The notes: generated from the sequence alone by a model not told the origin. A stretch of DNA of 64,000 bases from an uncultured Peptoniphilaceae bacterium (GCA_943912255.1 CALTTP010000001.1:186001-250000), one strand, 5' to 3'; counted from the first letter of the stretch, positions 25,168 to 34,074 are shown. Translations and numbers: made by a program.

Positions 25168-25833
25168 ATGAGCGCATACAATCTATTTGATATTTTAGGT
25201 CCTATTATGATAGGTCCATCTAGTTCCCACACTGCTGGAGCTGCTCGTATTTCAAAAACTGCTAGAATTGTTGCAGGTGGTGGATTCAATAAGATCAATT
25301 TTATCTTACATGGTTCTTTTGCTGAGACCTATAGGGGCCATGGAACAGATAAAGCCTTATTGGCTGGAGCTTTGATGATGGATCCAGATGATGAGAGATT
25401 GAGGGATTCCTTTGAAATTGCAAAAGAAGAGGGATTGGAGTTTCATTTCGAAAAGGCGGATTTGGGAGATGTTCATCCTAATACAGTAAAAATCGAAATG
25501 TTTTATCCCGATGGAAAGGAAACCACCATTGTAGGTTCATCTATTGGAGGAGGAAATATCAGAATCATTCAAATGAATGGTATTCCTTTGGACTTTACAA
25601 GTAAGTATCCACTGTTGATAGTTAGGTATATTGATAAAAAAGGAATAATAGCCTTTATATCTTCGTCCCTAGCGGAAAATGACTACAATATTGAGAGCTT
25701 ACAGACTACTAAAGAAGGTGAAGAAGTTACCTTGGTAGTGGAGTTGGATGTTGATTTAGATGAAAAAACAGTTGAACAAATTTCAAAAAATGAGAACATT
25801 ATATTTGTTAAACACTTAATGAAAGGGTTCTAA
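25168..25833 (+). CDS. sdaAB: L-serine dehydratase, iron-sulfur dependent, beta subunit
   Basis: 221 residues. LFDILGPIMIGPSSSHTAGAA is the signature of this subunit. A C-terminal ACT-like domain (about 145-221, LLIVRYIDKKGIIAFISSSL) probably senses an amino acid. With the alpha subunit it deaminates L-serine to pyruvate and ammonia, an important energy route in amino-acid-fermenting anaerobes. GGAGG is 5 bases before the ATG. The alpha gene starts 3 bases after the stop. Confidence 0.95.
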   Translation: MSAYNLFDILGPIMIGPSSSHTAGAARISKTARIVAGGGFNKINFILHGSFAETYRGHGTDKALLAGALMMDPDDERLRDSFEIAKEEGLEFHFEKADLGDVHPNTVKIEMFYPDGKETTIVGSSIGGGNIRIIQMNGIPLDFTSKYPLLIVRYIDKKGIIAFISSSLAENDYNIESLQTTKEGEEVTLVVELDVDLDEKTVEQISKNENIIFVKHLMKGF

Positions 25834-25836
25834 AAA

Positions 25837-26721
25837 ATGATATATTACGCTGATGAGCTGTTAAGGTATTGTGAAGAAAATAATACCTATCTTTGGGAGT
25901 TGGTTCTCGAAGATGAATTAAAAGTTACAAATGATACAAAGGAAAATATTTATCAAAAACTTGAAGAGATGATATCTGTCATGAGCAGTTCCGCTAGTGA
26001 ATACATTGATAAGGACAGTGCTACAAGCTTTGGATTGATTGACGGATTTGCTAGAGTGACTAATGACTATGCTTCTAAAGGGGATACTCTATTAGGGGAA
26101 AAAAATGTTCGTACCATGGCCATGGCATTTTCAACTTTAGAGAGAAGTTCCTCCATGGGTAAGATAGTAGCATCTCCTACTGCTGGATCTTCAGGGATAA
26201 TTCCGGCGGTGATTTCAAGGTATAAAATGGACAATCCTGATGTAAGTACAGATAAACTAATTGAGGCTTTATTAACATCTGTAGGAGTAGGAAAGATAAT
26301 AGGAAGATTTGCCAATTTTTCAGGAGCTGAAGGTGGTTGTCAAGCAGAATGTGGTTCCGCATCGGCAATGGCTGCAGCAGCTCTAGTTTACTTAAAGGAT
26401 GGAACCTTAGAGCAATCTTTAAATGCTGCTTCAATTTGTCTAGTAAATGTACTGGGATTAGTATGTGACCCAATAGCAGGCCTTGTAGAATATCCTTGCA
26501 CCTTTAGAAATGCTTCTGGAGCAGTGAATTCAATTCTTTCTTCAGATTTAGCATTAGCGGGAATAAAATCCTTGGTTCCCTTTGAAGAAGTTTGCCAAGC
26601 GTTAAATGACGTGGGAGAGTCCATGTCCTTTAGACTTAAGGAAACTGCTCTTGGAGGTTTAGCTGGAACTAGGACTGGTCAAAGAATTAAAGATGAATTC
26701 TATGGAAAAAGTGAATATTAA
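25837..26721 (+). CDS. sdaAA: L-serine dehydratase, iron-sulfur dependent, alpha subunit
   Basis: 294 residues. Catalytic 4Fe-4S subunit: the cluster cysteines are seen in EGGCQAECGSASAM and VCDPIAGLVEYPC. The VASPTAGSSGIIPAV and GGLAGTRTGQRIKDE stretches are conserved. The oxygen-labile cluster fits an anaerobic organism. GAAAGGG ahead of the ATG serves as ribosome binding site. It ends the operon, followed by a short strong terminator. Confidence 0.96.
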   Translation: MIYYADELLRYCEENNTYLWELVLEDELKVTNDTKENIYQKLEEMISVMSSSASEYIDKDSATSFGLIDGFARVTNDYASKGDTLLGEKNVRTMAMAFSTLERSSSMGKIVASPTAGSSGIIPAVISRYKMDNPDVSTDKLIEALLTSVGVGKIIGRFANFSGAEGGCQAECGSASAMAAAALVYLKDGTLEQSLNAASICLVNVLGLVCDPIAGLVEYPCTFRNASGAVNSILSSDLALAGIKSLVPFEEVCQALNDVGESMSFRLKETALGGLAGTRTGQRIKDEFYGKSEY

Positions 26722-26727
26722 AAAATG

Positions 26728-26751
26728 GGGAGATGAAGTATCTCCCTTTTT
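26728..26751 (+). terminator. Terminator of the serine dehydratase operon
   Basis: Perfect 7-bp stem GGGAGAT/ATCTCCC with a 5-base loop and TTTTT directly after, 6 bases past the stop. Confidence 0.92.
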
Positions 26752-26825
26752 CTATACTTAATTTTAAAGGTTTAAAATGGAATTCTTCTTTTAAATGCTT
26801 TAGTTTATGATTATTAACAGTCCTA

Positions 26826-26834
26826 TGTTATAAT
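26826..26834 (+). promoter_or_regulatory. Extended -10 promoter of the cvfB operon
   Basis: TGTTATAAT, a TG followed by one base and a perfect TATAAT (26829-26834), 18 bases before the cvfB start. No clear -35 is seen. Confidence 0.6.
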
Positions 26835-26851
26835 TGAAAAAGAGGTGTTTT

Positions 26852-27691
26852 ATGATAGAACTAGGAGAAATACAAGAATTAAAAATCGAAAGGATCCGAA
26901 AGATAGGCGCTCTATTGACAGATGAGGAAAAATCTCAAGAGGTCCTTCTACCAAGTGAAGAACTAGTGGAAGAAGATAAGAAAGGTGACACTTTAAAGGT
27001 CTTTGTTTACAATGACAATCAAGGCCAGCTAATAGCTACAAAGGTGATGCCAAAGATTACTCTAGGGGAAATTTCTCATTTGGAAGTAAAAGATATTACT
27101 TCAATAGGTGCTTTTTTAGATTGGGGCTTAGATAAAGATCTTTTCTTACCTTTTAAAGAACAACTTTGTAAATTGGATAAGGGGAGAAAGTACTTAGTTG
27201 CCTTATATATAGACAAAACGGGAAGGCTATGCTCCACCATGAAAATAAGGGACTATTTAAGGGCGGATTCTAAATATAAGGAAAATGATAGAGTGGAAGG
27301 TGTTGTCTACAATATTGTAGATGATATAGGCGCTTTTATTGCCGTGGACAATATTTACGAAGCCCTATTACCTAATGACCAACGTAAAGGTATTGCGGCT
27401 ATAGGAGAGCCTATTACCACGAGAGTAGCTTCTGTTAAAGGGGACGGAAGGCTAAACTTATCTCAAAGAGAACGAGGTCATTTAGAAATGGATAATGATG
27501 CAGAGCTTATTTTGGATCTTTTAGATGATTATGATGGATTTCTACCCTATAACGATAAATCATCTCCCGATGAAATCTATGATATGTTTACTATTTCCAA
27601 GTCTGCTTTTAAGAAGGCTGTTGGAAAGTTATTAAAAGAAAATAAAATAGAATTCTATAAAGATGGAATTAGGATTAAGGAGGACATGTAG
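26852..27691 (+). CDS. cvfB: CvfB-like S1 RNA-binding protein
   Basis: 279 residues from ATG 26852, chosen for AGAGGTG 5 bases upstream; an in-frame TTG at 26834 overlaps the promoter. Three S1-type beta domains in a row (about 1-60, 65-130, 140-210; for example SIGAFLDWGLDKDLFLPF and RVEGVVYNIVDDIGAFIAVD) and a C-terminal winged helix (about 225-279, DEIYDMFTISKSAFKKAVG). This matches CvfB/YitL proteins, which bind RNA and influence virulence-gene expression in S. aureus. Overlaps the next start by one base (TAGTG). Confidence 0.9.
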   Translation: MIELGEIQELKIERIRKIGALLTDEEKSQEVLLPSEELVEEDKKGDTLKVFVYNDNQGQLIATKVMPKITLGEISHLEVKDITSIGAFLDWGLDKDLFLPFKEQLCKLDKGRKYLVALYIDKTGRLCSTMKIRDYLRADSKYKENDRVEGVVYNIVDDIGAFIAVDNIYEALLPNDQRKGIAAIGEPITTRVASVKGDGRLNLSQRERGHLEMDNDAELILDLLDDYDGFLPYNDKSSPDEIYDMFTISKSAFKKAVGKLLKENKIEFYKDGIRIKEDM

Positions 27692-28437
27692 TGGAAAATA
27701 ATAAAATTTTAGCCAATGTGAATGGTAGAGATATAACTAGAAGAGAAGTTGAAGGTTTCATAAGAAGTATGGGACCTCAAGGCAGTCAATTCAATACGGA
27801 AGATGGAATAAAAAGAGTATGTGATGAATTGATAAACCAAGAATTATTCTATTTAGATGCAATCAAAAATAAATATGAACAAGAAGAGGCTTTTAAAAAG
27901 GAACTTGAAGTTTTAATTGAATCTGCTTTAAAAAACTATGCTATTAATAAAGTTTTAAGTAGTGCTAAGGTCACTGATGAAGATGCCAGGAAATATTATG
28001 ATTCACATAGGGAATATTTCAAAACCCCTGAACAGATTTCTGCATCCCATATACTTGTAGACTCTGAAGAAAAAGCTATGGAATTGAGAAAAGAAATTCT
28101 AGATGGTAAGGATTTTGAAATTGTAGCTAAGGAAAACTCCAGCTGTCCATCAAAGGAAAATGGCGGTTCTTTGGGAAGATTTGGCAGGGGCCAAATGGTT
28201 AAAGAATTTGAAGATGCAGCTTTTAATAGTGAAGTTGGACAAATAACTGAACCGGTAAAAACCCAATTTGGTTATCACTTAATTAGAGTAGACGAAAAAT
28301 TCCAACCATCTATTAAATCTTTCGATGAAGTAAAAGAGCAGGTTAAGTCTCAATTATTGGCTTTAAAACAACAAGAAATCTATTTAAATAAGGCAACGGA
28401 TTTGAAAAAAGAATATAAGGTTGAAAAATTTTACTAG
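27691..28437 (+). CDS. PpiC-type (parvulin) peptidyl-prolyl isomerase, cytoplasmic
   Basis: 248 residues from GTG 27691. An N-terminal SurA-like helical part (about 5-95) is followed by a parvulin domain (about 110-215): ISASHILVDSEEKA, CPSKENGGSLGRFGRGQM, EFEDAAFN, VKTQFGYHLIRV. It lacks a signal peptide or lipobox, unlike PrsA, so it should act in the cytosol as a folding helper or trigger-factor-like protein. Coupled to cvfB by a one-base overlap. pepD follows 9 bases later. Confidence 0.9.
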   Translation: MENNKILANVNGRDITRREVEGFIRSMGPQGSQFNTEDGIKRVCDELINQELFYLDAIKNKYEQEEAFKKELEVLIESALKNYAINKVLSSAKVTDEDARKYYDSHREYFKTPEQISASHILVDSEEKAMELRKEILDGKDFEIVAKENSSCPSKENGGSLGRFGRGQMVKEFEDAAFNSEVGQITEPVKTQFGYHLIRVDEKFQPSIKSFDEVKEQVKSQLLALKQQEIYLNKATDLKKEYKVEKFY

Positions 28438-28446
28438 GAGGAAATT

Positions 28447-29859
28447 ATGTCTGCAGATAAAGTATTTGAATTTTTTGAAGAAATATCTAGAATTCCTAGA
28501 TGTTCCTACAATGAAGAAAAGATTGCTTCATATCTACTAGCCTTCGCTAGAGAAAAAGGCCTAAAGGCCGTTAAGGATGAGTATAATAATGTGACTATTA
28601 TTAGAGAGGCATCTAAAGGATTTGAAGATAAACCGGGAATAATTTTGCAAGGCCATATAGACATGGTATGTGAAAAAGTTAAGGACTCGAATCATGATTT
28701 TTCAAAGGATCCAATTGAATTGGTTTATGATGGTAATTATTTAAAAGCTAATGGAACAACTTTAGGAGCAGACAATGGTATTGCTATTGCCATGGGCCTT
28801 TCCATCCTATCTCAGGAGGATTTACAAGCTCCAAGAATTGAATTTGTAGCTACTGCTACTGAAGAAACAGGATTAGTTGGTGCAACTAATTACCCTACAG
28901 ATATTTTGAAGGGCAAGTATTTTATCAATATCGATTCAGAAGAAGAAGGAATTTTAATAGCTGGATGTGCCGGTGGAATGGATATTGATTTAAAATATGA
29001 AATCGAAAGAAAGTCGGAAGAAGGAAATGTTTATACCCTTTTAGTGCACAATTTAAAGGGTGGACATTCTGGAATGAGCATTCATGAAAATCTTTTAAAT
29101 GCAATAAAATGTGGCGGACAAATTTTAGATACCATAAGTAAAGATAATGATATTAAAATAATAAGTGTTTCTGGGGGTACTAAACACAACGCCATTCCTA
29201 GAGAATTTGAAGTTGAGTTTATATCAAAAGAAGAACTTGACCCTGAAATTTACATGGAAGCCTATAGAGAGTTTAAAAAGGTTGAAGACAATATAGAGAT
29301 TGATTTAACAGATGTAGGGTATAAAAAAGTTGATGCTTTTAGTGAAGGTCTTACAGAAAGACTAATCCATGCAATTACTAAAATTCCCCATGGTGTAAAA
29401 TCCTATATGGAAGGGGAGTACTCTGATATAGTTGAGTCTTCATTAAATTTAGCTATTGTGGATACTAAAGAAAATTCAGTGGATTTTAAAATTTCGGCTA
29501 GAAGTTCTAAAGATGATAAAAAAGAAAAGATATCTGATGAAATTCATGCTATTGCCATGGAAACTAAGGGAAAGTTTACTAAATCAAGTTCCTATAATGC
29601 CTGGGAGTTTAAAGAAGATTCTCCTTTAAGGGACATAGTAGTAAAATCCTATAAGGAGTTTACTGGAGAAGACCTAAAGGTCTCAGTTATCCATGCAGGA
29701 TTGGAATGTGCTATATTCGCTGAGAAGTATCCTTTAATTGACACAATATCCATAGGACCAAATATACTTAAGGTTCACACTCCAGAGGAGAAATTGGATA
29801 TAGAATCTACAAAGAGAACTTATGATTTTGTAGAGTTTTTAATAAAAAAATTATCATAG
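28447..29859 (+). CDS. pepD: aminoacyl-histidine dipeptidase (PepD, M20C)
   Basis: 470 residues. Metallopeptidase of family M20C that cleaves Xaa-His and other dipeptides. Zinc ligands are seen in ILQGHIDMVCEK, LGADNGIAIAMG, TATEETGLVGA and NIDSEEEG. The lid domain (about 195-380) contains NLKGGHSGMSIH, and the C-terminal LECAIFAEKYP and HTPEEKLDI complete the site. Together with pcp and dppA it points to a peptide-fermenting lifestyle. AGGAGG is at 5 bases from the ATG. Confidence 0.94.
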   Translation: MSADKVFEFFEEISRIPRCSYNEEKIASYLLAFAREKGLKAVKDEYNNVTIIREASKGFEDKPGIILQGHIDMVCEKVKDSNHDFSKDPIELVYDGNYLKANGTTLGADNGIAIAMGLSILSQEDLQAPRIEFVATATEETGLVGATNYPTDILKGKYFINIDSEEEGILIAGCAGGMDIDLKYEIERKSEEGNVYTLLVHNLKGGHSGMSIHENLLNAIKCGGQILDTISKDNDIKIISVSGGTKHNAIPREFEVEFISKEELDPEIYMEAYREFKKVEDNIEIDLTDVGYKKVDAFSEGLTERLIHAITKIPHGVKSYMEGEYSDIVESSLNLAIVDTKENSVDFKISARSSKDDKKEKISDEIHAIAMETKGKFTKSSSYNAWEFKEDSPLRDIVVKSYKEFTGEDLKVSVIHAGLECAIFAEKYPLIDTISIGPNILKVHTPEEKLDIESTKRTYDFVEFLIKKLS

Positions 29860-29867
29860 GAGGAAAT

Positions 29868-30269
29868 ATGGATAATAATTTAAACCATGAAGAAAAAGTG
29901 GGTCATTCTTGTGAACATGGACATTGTTGTGGTCATGACCACGAAGGTGAAGGACATGAATGTGGTTGTCATGGAGATTATACAGAAGAAGTGGCAATTG
30001 TAGAGCTAACTCTAGACGATGGGTCCTTGTTGGAATGTGAAGTTATAGGAGATTTCTATGTAGAAAGTCAAGATAGAGATTACATTGCCCTTGTAACTTC
30101 AGAAGAGAGAGAGTTGTTGATATACCGACTTATACCTGATGAAGAAACTGGTGGATTTGGTGGCAACGCAGGACTGGATATGATTGAAACCGATGAAGAA
30201 TACGAAGAAGTTGTAAAGACTTTTTCCGAAATCTTCTTTGATGGGGAAATTGAAGAAATAGAAGAATAA
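29868..30269 (+). CDS. DUF1292 protein with a His/Cys-rich N-terminal extension
   Basis: 133 residues. The C-terminal 90 are a DUF1292 domain (IVELTLDDGSLLECEVIGDF, YIALVTSE, LLIYRL), a small acidic protein family of Firmicutes with unknown function. The N-terminal 38 carry HSCEHGHCCGHDH, then HECGCHGD: about eight His and five Cys, which should bind zinc, nickel or copper. Such an extension is an unusual addition to this family as far as I know. It starts 8 bases after pepD with AGGAGG. Confidence 0.85.
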   Translation: MDNNLNHEEKVGHSCEHGHCCGHDHEGEGHECGCHGDYTEEVAIVELTLDDGSLLECEVIGDFYVESQDRDYIALVTSEERELLIYRLIPDEETGGFGGNAGLDMIETDEEYEEVVKTFSEIFFDGEIEEIEE

Positions 30270-30318
30270 GAAATTGAATACTGAAGTTAAAACTTTGTAA
30301 AGCTTATTTCAATATATT

Positions 30319-30350
30319 GAGCACTCAAGAATTTTGAGTGCTTGATTTAT
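30319..30350 (+). terminator. Terminator of the cvfB-pepD-DUF1292 operon
   Basis: 10-bp stem (GAGCACTCAA/TTGAGTGCTT), 5-base loop, then a T-rich but interrupted tail. Same core sequence as the terminator at 10404. Confidence 0.8.
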
Positions 30351-30495
30351 ATTTCTTGGTAATCTTAGAATTGACTAAATTTTAGAATTTGTCCTAGATT
30401 CTAATTTTTAAGACAAAAATCCTTTAAGAGCAAAAGGGATTTAAGATTACCTTTCAAAATAATGGAGTAAATTTAATGAGGTAAGGATTGAAGTT

Positions 30496-31362
30496 GTGGT
30501 TATAGATAATTCGATATTAGATAAATACAATATTATTTGCTTTGATTTAGATGGGACTATATTAGATGACAATAAGGAGATTTCCGATTTTACAGTGGAA
30601 ATTTTAAATAATCTATATAAGGCTGGATGTGAAATAATCATAGCTACGGGAAGATCTCTTGATAAGGCAAAGGATCTTTTAAAAAAATTGGATTTTCCAT
30701 ATATGATTGCAGCTAATAATGGAGCTTTAATTAAGAGTTCCCAATCGGAGAGGGCAAATATCATAATCCCCCTGGATAGAGAAATAGCTATGGAAATAAA
30801 AGAAATTGGAGATGAACTTGAATTATATTCCTACTTACATGTGTATGATGAAAATGGTAATTTTAGCCTTATAGTCCCTAGGGAAAAGGAAAAGGAAGAA
30901 TACTTAGGTTCTGTTAATGATATTTCAGAAATTCTCTACTATGACCAAGCTGATGACTATCTTTTTAATTCCATACTTTCCCTTGTGTTTTTAGACAGCT
31001 TTGAAAATGTAGATAGGATTTGCATGAAGGTCAATGGTCTAAAACTCGATATAAACAACCATACCATCTTTGCTTCAAAAGAGGGATTGATGATGTCTGA
31101 GTTTTTAAATAAAGATGCTAATAAGGGAAATGGTATAAGTAGGATTTTGGAAATTACAGGAAAATCTTGGGATAAAGTGATTTCCTTTGGGGATGACAAC
31201 AATGACGAGTCCATGATAAGAAAAGCCAAATTGGGTATAAGTATGTGTAACGGAAGTAGTCTTTTAAAAAGATGGGCGGATTTGATTACAGAATTTGACA
31301 ACAATTCCGATGGTGTAGCCCATGAATTGATTAGAATATTTGGAGGAGAATATGAATCTTAA
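30496..31362 (+). CDS. Cof-type HAD superfamily hydrolase
   Basis: 288 residues from GTG 30496. HAD motifs in order: IICFDLDGTILDD (nucleophile and acid Asp), IIATGRS, a Lys in the middle, and ISFGDDNNDESMI near residue 235. A type IIB cap lies at about 85-190. Cof-type enzymes dephosphorylate sugar phosphates, FMN or pyridoxal phosphate; the substrate here is unknown. GAGGTAAGG lies a little far upstream of the GTG, so the start is not fully certain. It overlaps the peroxiredoxin gene by 11 bases. Confidence 0.88.
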   Translation: MVIDNSILDKYNIICFDLDGTILDDNKEISDFTVEILNNLYKAGCEIIIATGRSLDKAKDLLKKLDFPYMIAANNGALIKSSQSERANIIIPLDREIAMEIKEIGDELELYSYLHVYDENGNFSLIVPREKEKEEYLGSVNDISEILYYDQADDYLFNSILSLVFLDSFENVDRICMKVNGLKLDINNHTIFASKEGLMMSEFLNKDANKGNGISRILEITGKSWDKVISFGDDNNDESMIRKAKLGISMCNGSSLLKRWADLITEFDNNSDGVAHELIRIFGGEYES

Positions 31363-31789
31363 AGATTTGATGAATGAGGATTTTTTAAAGGAGAATAAAG
31401 GGAAAAATTTGGTAATCTATTTTTACCCTAAGGATAATACTCCTGGATGCTCACAAGAAGCAGTGGAATTTTCTGAGAAAAAGGATGATTTTGAAAAGTT
31501 AAATACGAAAATTTATGGAATATCCAAGGACTCTGAAGAATCCCATGAAAAATTTAAAGATAAGAAAAATTTAGCTATAGATTTAATTAGTGATGAGGAA
31601 CTATCCTTGATTAAGGCTTTTGATGTATGGAAGAAAAAGAAGATGTTTGGCAAAGAGTATATGGGAGTTGAAAGATCTACTTTTATATTTAATACTGAAG
31701 GTGAGTTGGTAAAAGAGTTTAGAAAAGTAAAAGTAAAGGGTCATGTAGATCAGGTATATAAATTTATAGAGGAAAATTTAAATGACTAA
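31352..31789 (+). CDS. bcp: Bcp/PrxQ-type peroxiredoxin (one-cysteine form)
   Basis: 145 residues from ATG 31352, which has GGAGGA 4-5 bases upstream. Thioredoxin fold. The peroxidatic Cys is in YPKDNTPGCSQEAVEF. The resolving Cys that E. coli Bcp has five residues later is Val here, so it must use an external thiol. The YGISKDSEESHEKF and ERSTFIFN stretches are typical. It reduces peroxides and so supports oxygen tolerance in an anaerobe. It lies between a HAD phosphatase and a radical-SAM protein, with overlaps on both sides. Confidence 0.92.
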   Translation: MNLKDLMNEDFLKENKGKNLVIYFYPKDNTPGCSQEAVEFSEKKDDFEKLNTKIYGISKDSEESHEKFKDKKNLAIDLISDEELSLIKAFDVWKKKKMFGKEYMGVERSTFIFNTEGELVKEFRKVKVKGHVDQVYKFIEENLND

Positions 31790-32723
31790 ATCTCCCTACT
31801 ATGTATATAGTGATTACCTTAGGGAAAGATTTGGTGAAAAAGTTTATAAATTGCCAATAAAGCTGGATTTAACTTGTCCCAATAGGGATGGATTGGTTGC
31901 TAAAGGAGGCTGTATATTCTGTAGCGAAAGTGGAGGTTCTTTCGAGAATCTATGTTCCAGCCTTACTGTGGAAAGACAGCTTAAATCCAATATGGAATAT
32001 ATTGGGAAGAGGTACAATGCAAAGCTATTTATAGCTTACTTTCAAAACTTTTCAAATACCTATATGAACCTGGAAGATTTTAAATCCATTATTAGAAGTT
32101 GCAAAATGGAAAATATTGTAGGTATTTCCATTTCAACAAGACCTGACTGTATTTTTCAGTCCCATTTGGACTTTTTAAAAGAATTTTCTAAGGAGACAGG
32201 TCTGGACATCACCTTTGAATTAGGGTTACAGACTGCAAACTATCATACTTTGAAAAAACTAAATAGGGGTCATGGAATTTCAGAATTCATAGATGGATGC
32301 CATCGAATTAAAAAAGATGATTTTAAAATTTGTACCCATGTAATTATAGGCTTACCTTGGGATGATGACTTAGATGTCATTGAAACTGCAAATTTGAACA
32401 ATGTTTTAAAAGTTGATGAAGTTAAAATTCATTCACTATATATTCCCAAGGGTACTAAATTAAGTCAAATGTATAAGAATCATGAGTTTGATTTAATAAG
32501 CAGAGAAGAGTATGAAAGAAAAGTAATATTATTCTTAAGGCATTTAAATCCCAATATTGCAATTCAAAGGTTAATTGGCAGAATGCCAAAAGAGGAAACT
32601 GTTTTCTGCAACTGGGAGACCTCCTGGTGGAAGATTAAAGAATCTATAGAAGAAGAAATGATATCCAATGGATATAATCAAGGGGATCTTTTTACAGCCC
32701 TTGAAGAAAACCCATTTAAATAG
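31782..32723 (+). CDS. TIGR01212 family radical SAM protein (YhcC-like)
   Basis: 313 residues. The cluster cysteines occur in LDLTCPNRDGLVAKGGCIFC, the spacing typical of the TIGR01212/YhcC family rather than the plain CxxxCxxC. The TIM-barrel continues with ISISTRPDCI, ELGLQTAN and THVIIGLPWD. Function unknown; related to Elp3-like radical SAM enzymes. Overlaps the bcp end by 8 bases. Confidence 0.9.
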   Translation: MTKSPYYVYSDYLRERFGEKVYKLPIKLDLTCPNRDGLVAKGGCIFCSESGGSFENLCSSLTVERQLKSNMEYIGKRYNAKLFIAYFQNFSNTYMNLEDFKSIIRSCKMENIVGISISTRPDCIFQSHLDFLKEFSKETGLDITFELGLQTANYHTLKKLNRGHGISEFIDGCHRIKKDDFKICTHVIIGLPWDDDLDVIETANLNNVLKVDEVKIHSLYIPKGTKLSQMYKNHEFDLISREEYERKVILFLRHLNPNIAIQRLIGRMPKEETVFCNWETSWWKIKESIEEEMISNGYNQGDLFTALEENPFK

Positions 32724-32765
32724 TACAATAAATACAAGACAATACTTAAGAAAGGTTGTGGTAAT

Positions 32766-33188
32766 ATGGTTAAATTTGTAATAGGTCCTTCAGGAAGTGG
32801 AAAGACTAAGTGGCTTATTGACGAGGCGAATACTGAGAAGGCTAATGGAAACGGTAACATAGTTTTTATCGATACCGATGATTCTCATATCTATTCCCTA
32901 GATCATAAAGTTAGATTAATCAATGCAAATAAATATCATATCAATTCAGTTAATGGATTATACGGATTTTTAGCTGGAATTATCTCAAGAGACTATGATA
33001 TTGAAAAAATCTATGTTGATGGTATCTATGATATAGTGAATATTAGCGTAGAGGAATTGGATACTCTTTCAGAAGAGTTAAGTAGACTTTCAGAAGAGTA
33101 TAATGTAGAATTTTACATTGGTCTAAATAAAGAAAAAAGTGAATTACCAGCACAAATGGCAGAAAGTAGTATAGAACTTACATTATAA
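32766..33188 (+). CDS. small P-loop protein, unknown
   Basis: 140 residues. Intact Walker A near the N-terminus (VIGPSGSGKTKWLIDEA), a possible Walker B strand (KIYVDGIYDI, about residues 80-89) and a helical end. I do not recognise the family. The short length suggests a nucleotide kinase-like or regulatory P-loop protein rather than a motor. It follows the radical-SAM gene after 42 bases, with the weak site GGTTGTGG. Confidence 0.7.
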   Translation: MVKFVIGPSGSGKTKWLIDEANTEKANGNGNIVFIDTDDSHIYSLDHKVRLINANKYHINSVNGLYGFLAGIISRDYDIEKIYVDGIYDIVNISVEELDTLSEELSRLSEEYNVEFYIGLNKEKSELPAQMAESSIELTL

Positions 33189-33262
33189 CAATAAAGAGGC
33201 ATATTTAAATAGAGTGTAGACAAAAATTATCTGGTATTTGAAATTTGTGTATATTTGTTACC

Positions 33263-33305
33263 CTGAAAATCGAATGATTCTTCATGTGGATAATGCGGTT
33301 TTCAG
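33263..33305 (+). other. Stable hairpin in the 5' region of the DUF6648-like gene
   Basis: CTGAAAATCG (33263-33272) pairs with CGGTTTTCAG (33296-33305), ten pairs with one or two G-T, around a 23-base loop. A T-rich stretch follows (TACTTTTATTTTTTC). It lies between the P-loop gene and the next gene. It could be a weak terminator or a leader structure. Confidence 0.45.
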
Positions 33306-33434
33306 TTTGTTACTTTTATTTTTTCAATTAGACTGGATTCTCAACAGAGATATATTCTTTGTCGATGTAAAAGCTCATATTTGAATATGCCTTTTAAAAG
33401 TCAATCTTTCTATTTTGATTGGAAAAGGATAAAG

Positions 33435-33962
33435 ATGGATAGCGAAAAAGAGATAATAGAAAATTTTATTTACCACAGGGATAGTTTAATTAAGAGGTTG
33501 GAGATGGGAGAACTGGATAAGGATTTATTCCTATTAAAAAATGCTCTTTTATTGGAGAGACTGTCTATGAAACCCTTCAGCCCTATAGATTCCATAGAAA
33601 AGGGACTTTACAATTACCATTACTACAATGTTCTTGCAAAACAGTACAATAGTTTAGGAAATGCTACAAGGGGAAGAAAGCAAAGATACAATTTTAATAA
33701 GAGGGATAATTACTATTCACAAAAGGATAAGTCCTTAGAGGCTATGTTGGAACTAAAGGGCTATAAAGGTGTAAAGGCGTACTTTATCCATCTGCATTCT
33801 ACAAGATTGAAAAATTCAATATTTGAAGTTGTTTTTACAGACAAAGAGTATGCTATTTTTCATTCTAAAAATATAAAAATTTTGAATAAGCTTAAAGAAA
33901 AATGTGTTTTTTCTGAAATTTCCCAAAAATCATTAATTGATACATATGTTAATAAACCATAA
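33435..33962 (+). CDS. DUF6648-like protein
   Basis: 175 residues from ATG 33435, chosen because AAAGGA is 5 bases upstream. Soluble. The central KPFSPIDSIEKGLYNYHYYN, then AYFIHLHSTRLKNSIFEVVF, match my recollection of a small clostridial family (DUF6648) with no known function. It is preceded by a 246-base gap that holds a stable hairpin and is followed by a shared terminator. Confidence 0.68.
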   Translation: MDSEKEIIENFIYHRDSLIKRLEMGELDKDLFLLKNALLLERLSMKPFSPIDSIEKGLYNYHYYNVLAKQYNSLGNATRGRKQRYNFNKRDNYYSQKDKSLEAMLELKGYKGVKAYFIHLHSTRLKNSIFEVVFTDKEYAIFHSKNIKILNKLKEKCVFSEISQKSLIDTYVNKP

Positions 33963-34036
33963 GTGGAAACTTCAATCCCTTTGAAGGGACTATAAGAATT
34001 TGGTTTTAACAATTTTAAGTTAATAAGAGGAATAAA

Positions 34037-34074
34037 AAATTCGAGCAATCATTTAATTGATGCTCGAATTTTTA
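34037..34074. terminator. Bidirectional terminator
   Basis: 11-bp stem (AAATTCGAGCA/TGCTCGAATTT) with T-runs on both strands, between the convergent DUF6648-like and MltG-like genes. Confidence 0.88.

Noticed and set aside
26177..26473. 98-residue minus-strand reading frame inside sdaAA
   Set aside because: Shadow of a well-supported gene with conserved motifs. It is Leu/His-rich from antisense codon bias and has no start signal.
33263..33305. Riboswitch
   Set aside because: The hairpin is clear, but none of the conserved cores of known riboswitch classes or T-boxes is present. It is kept only as an unexplained structure.
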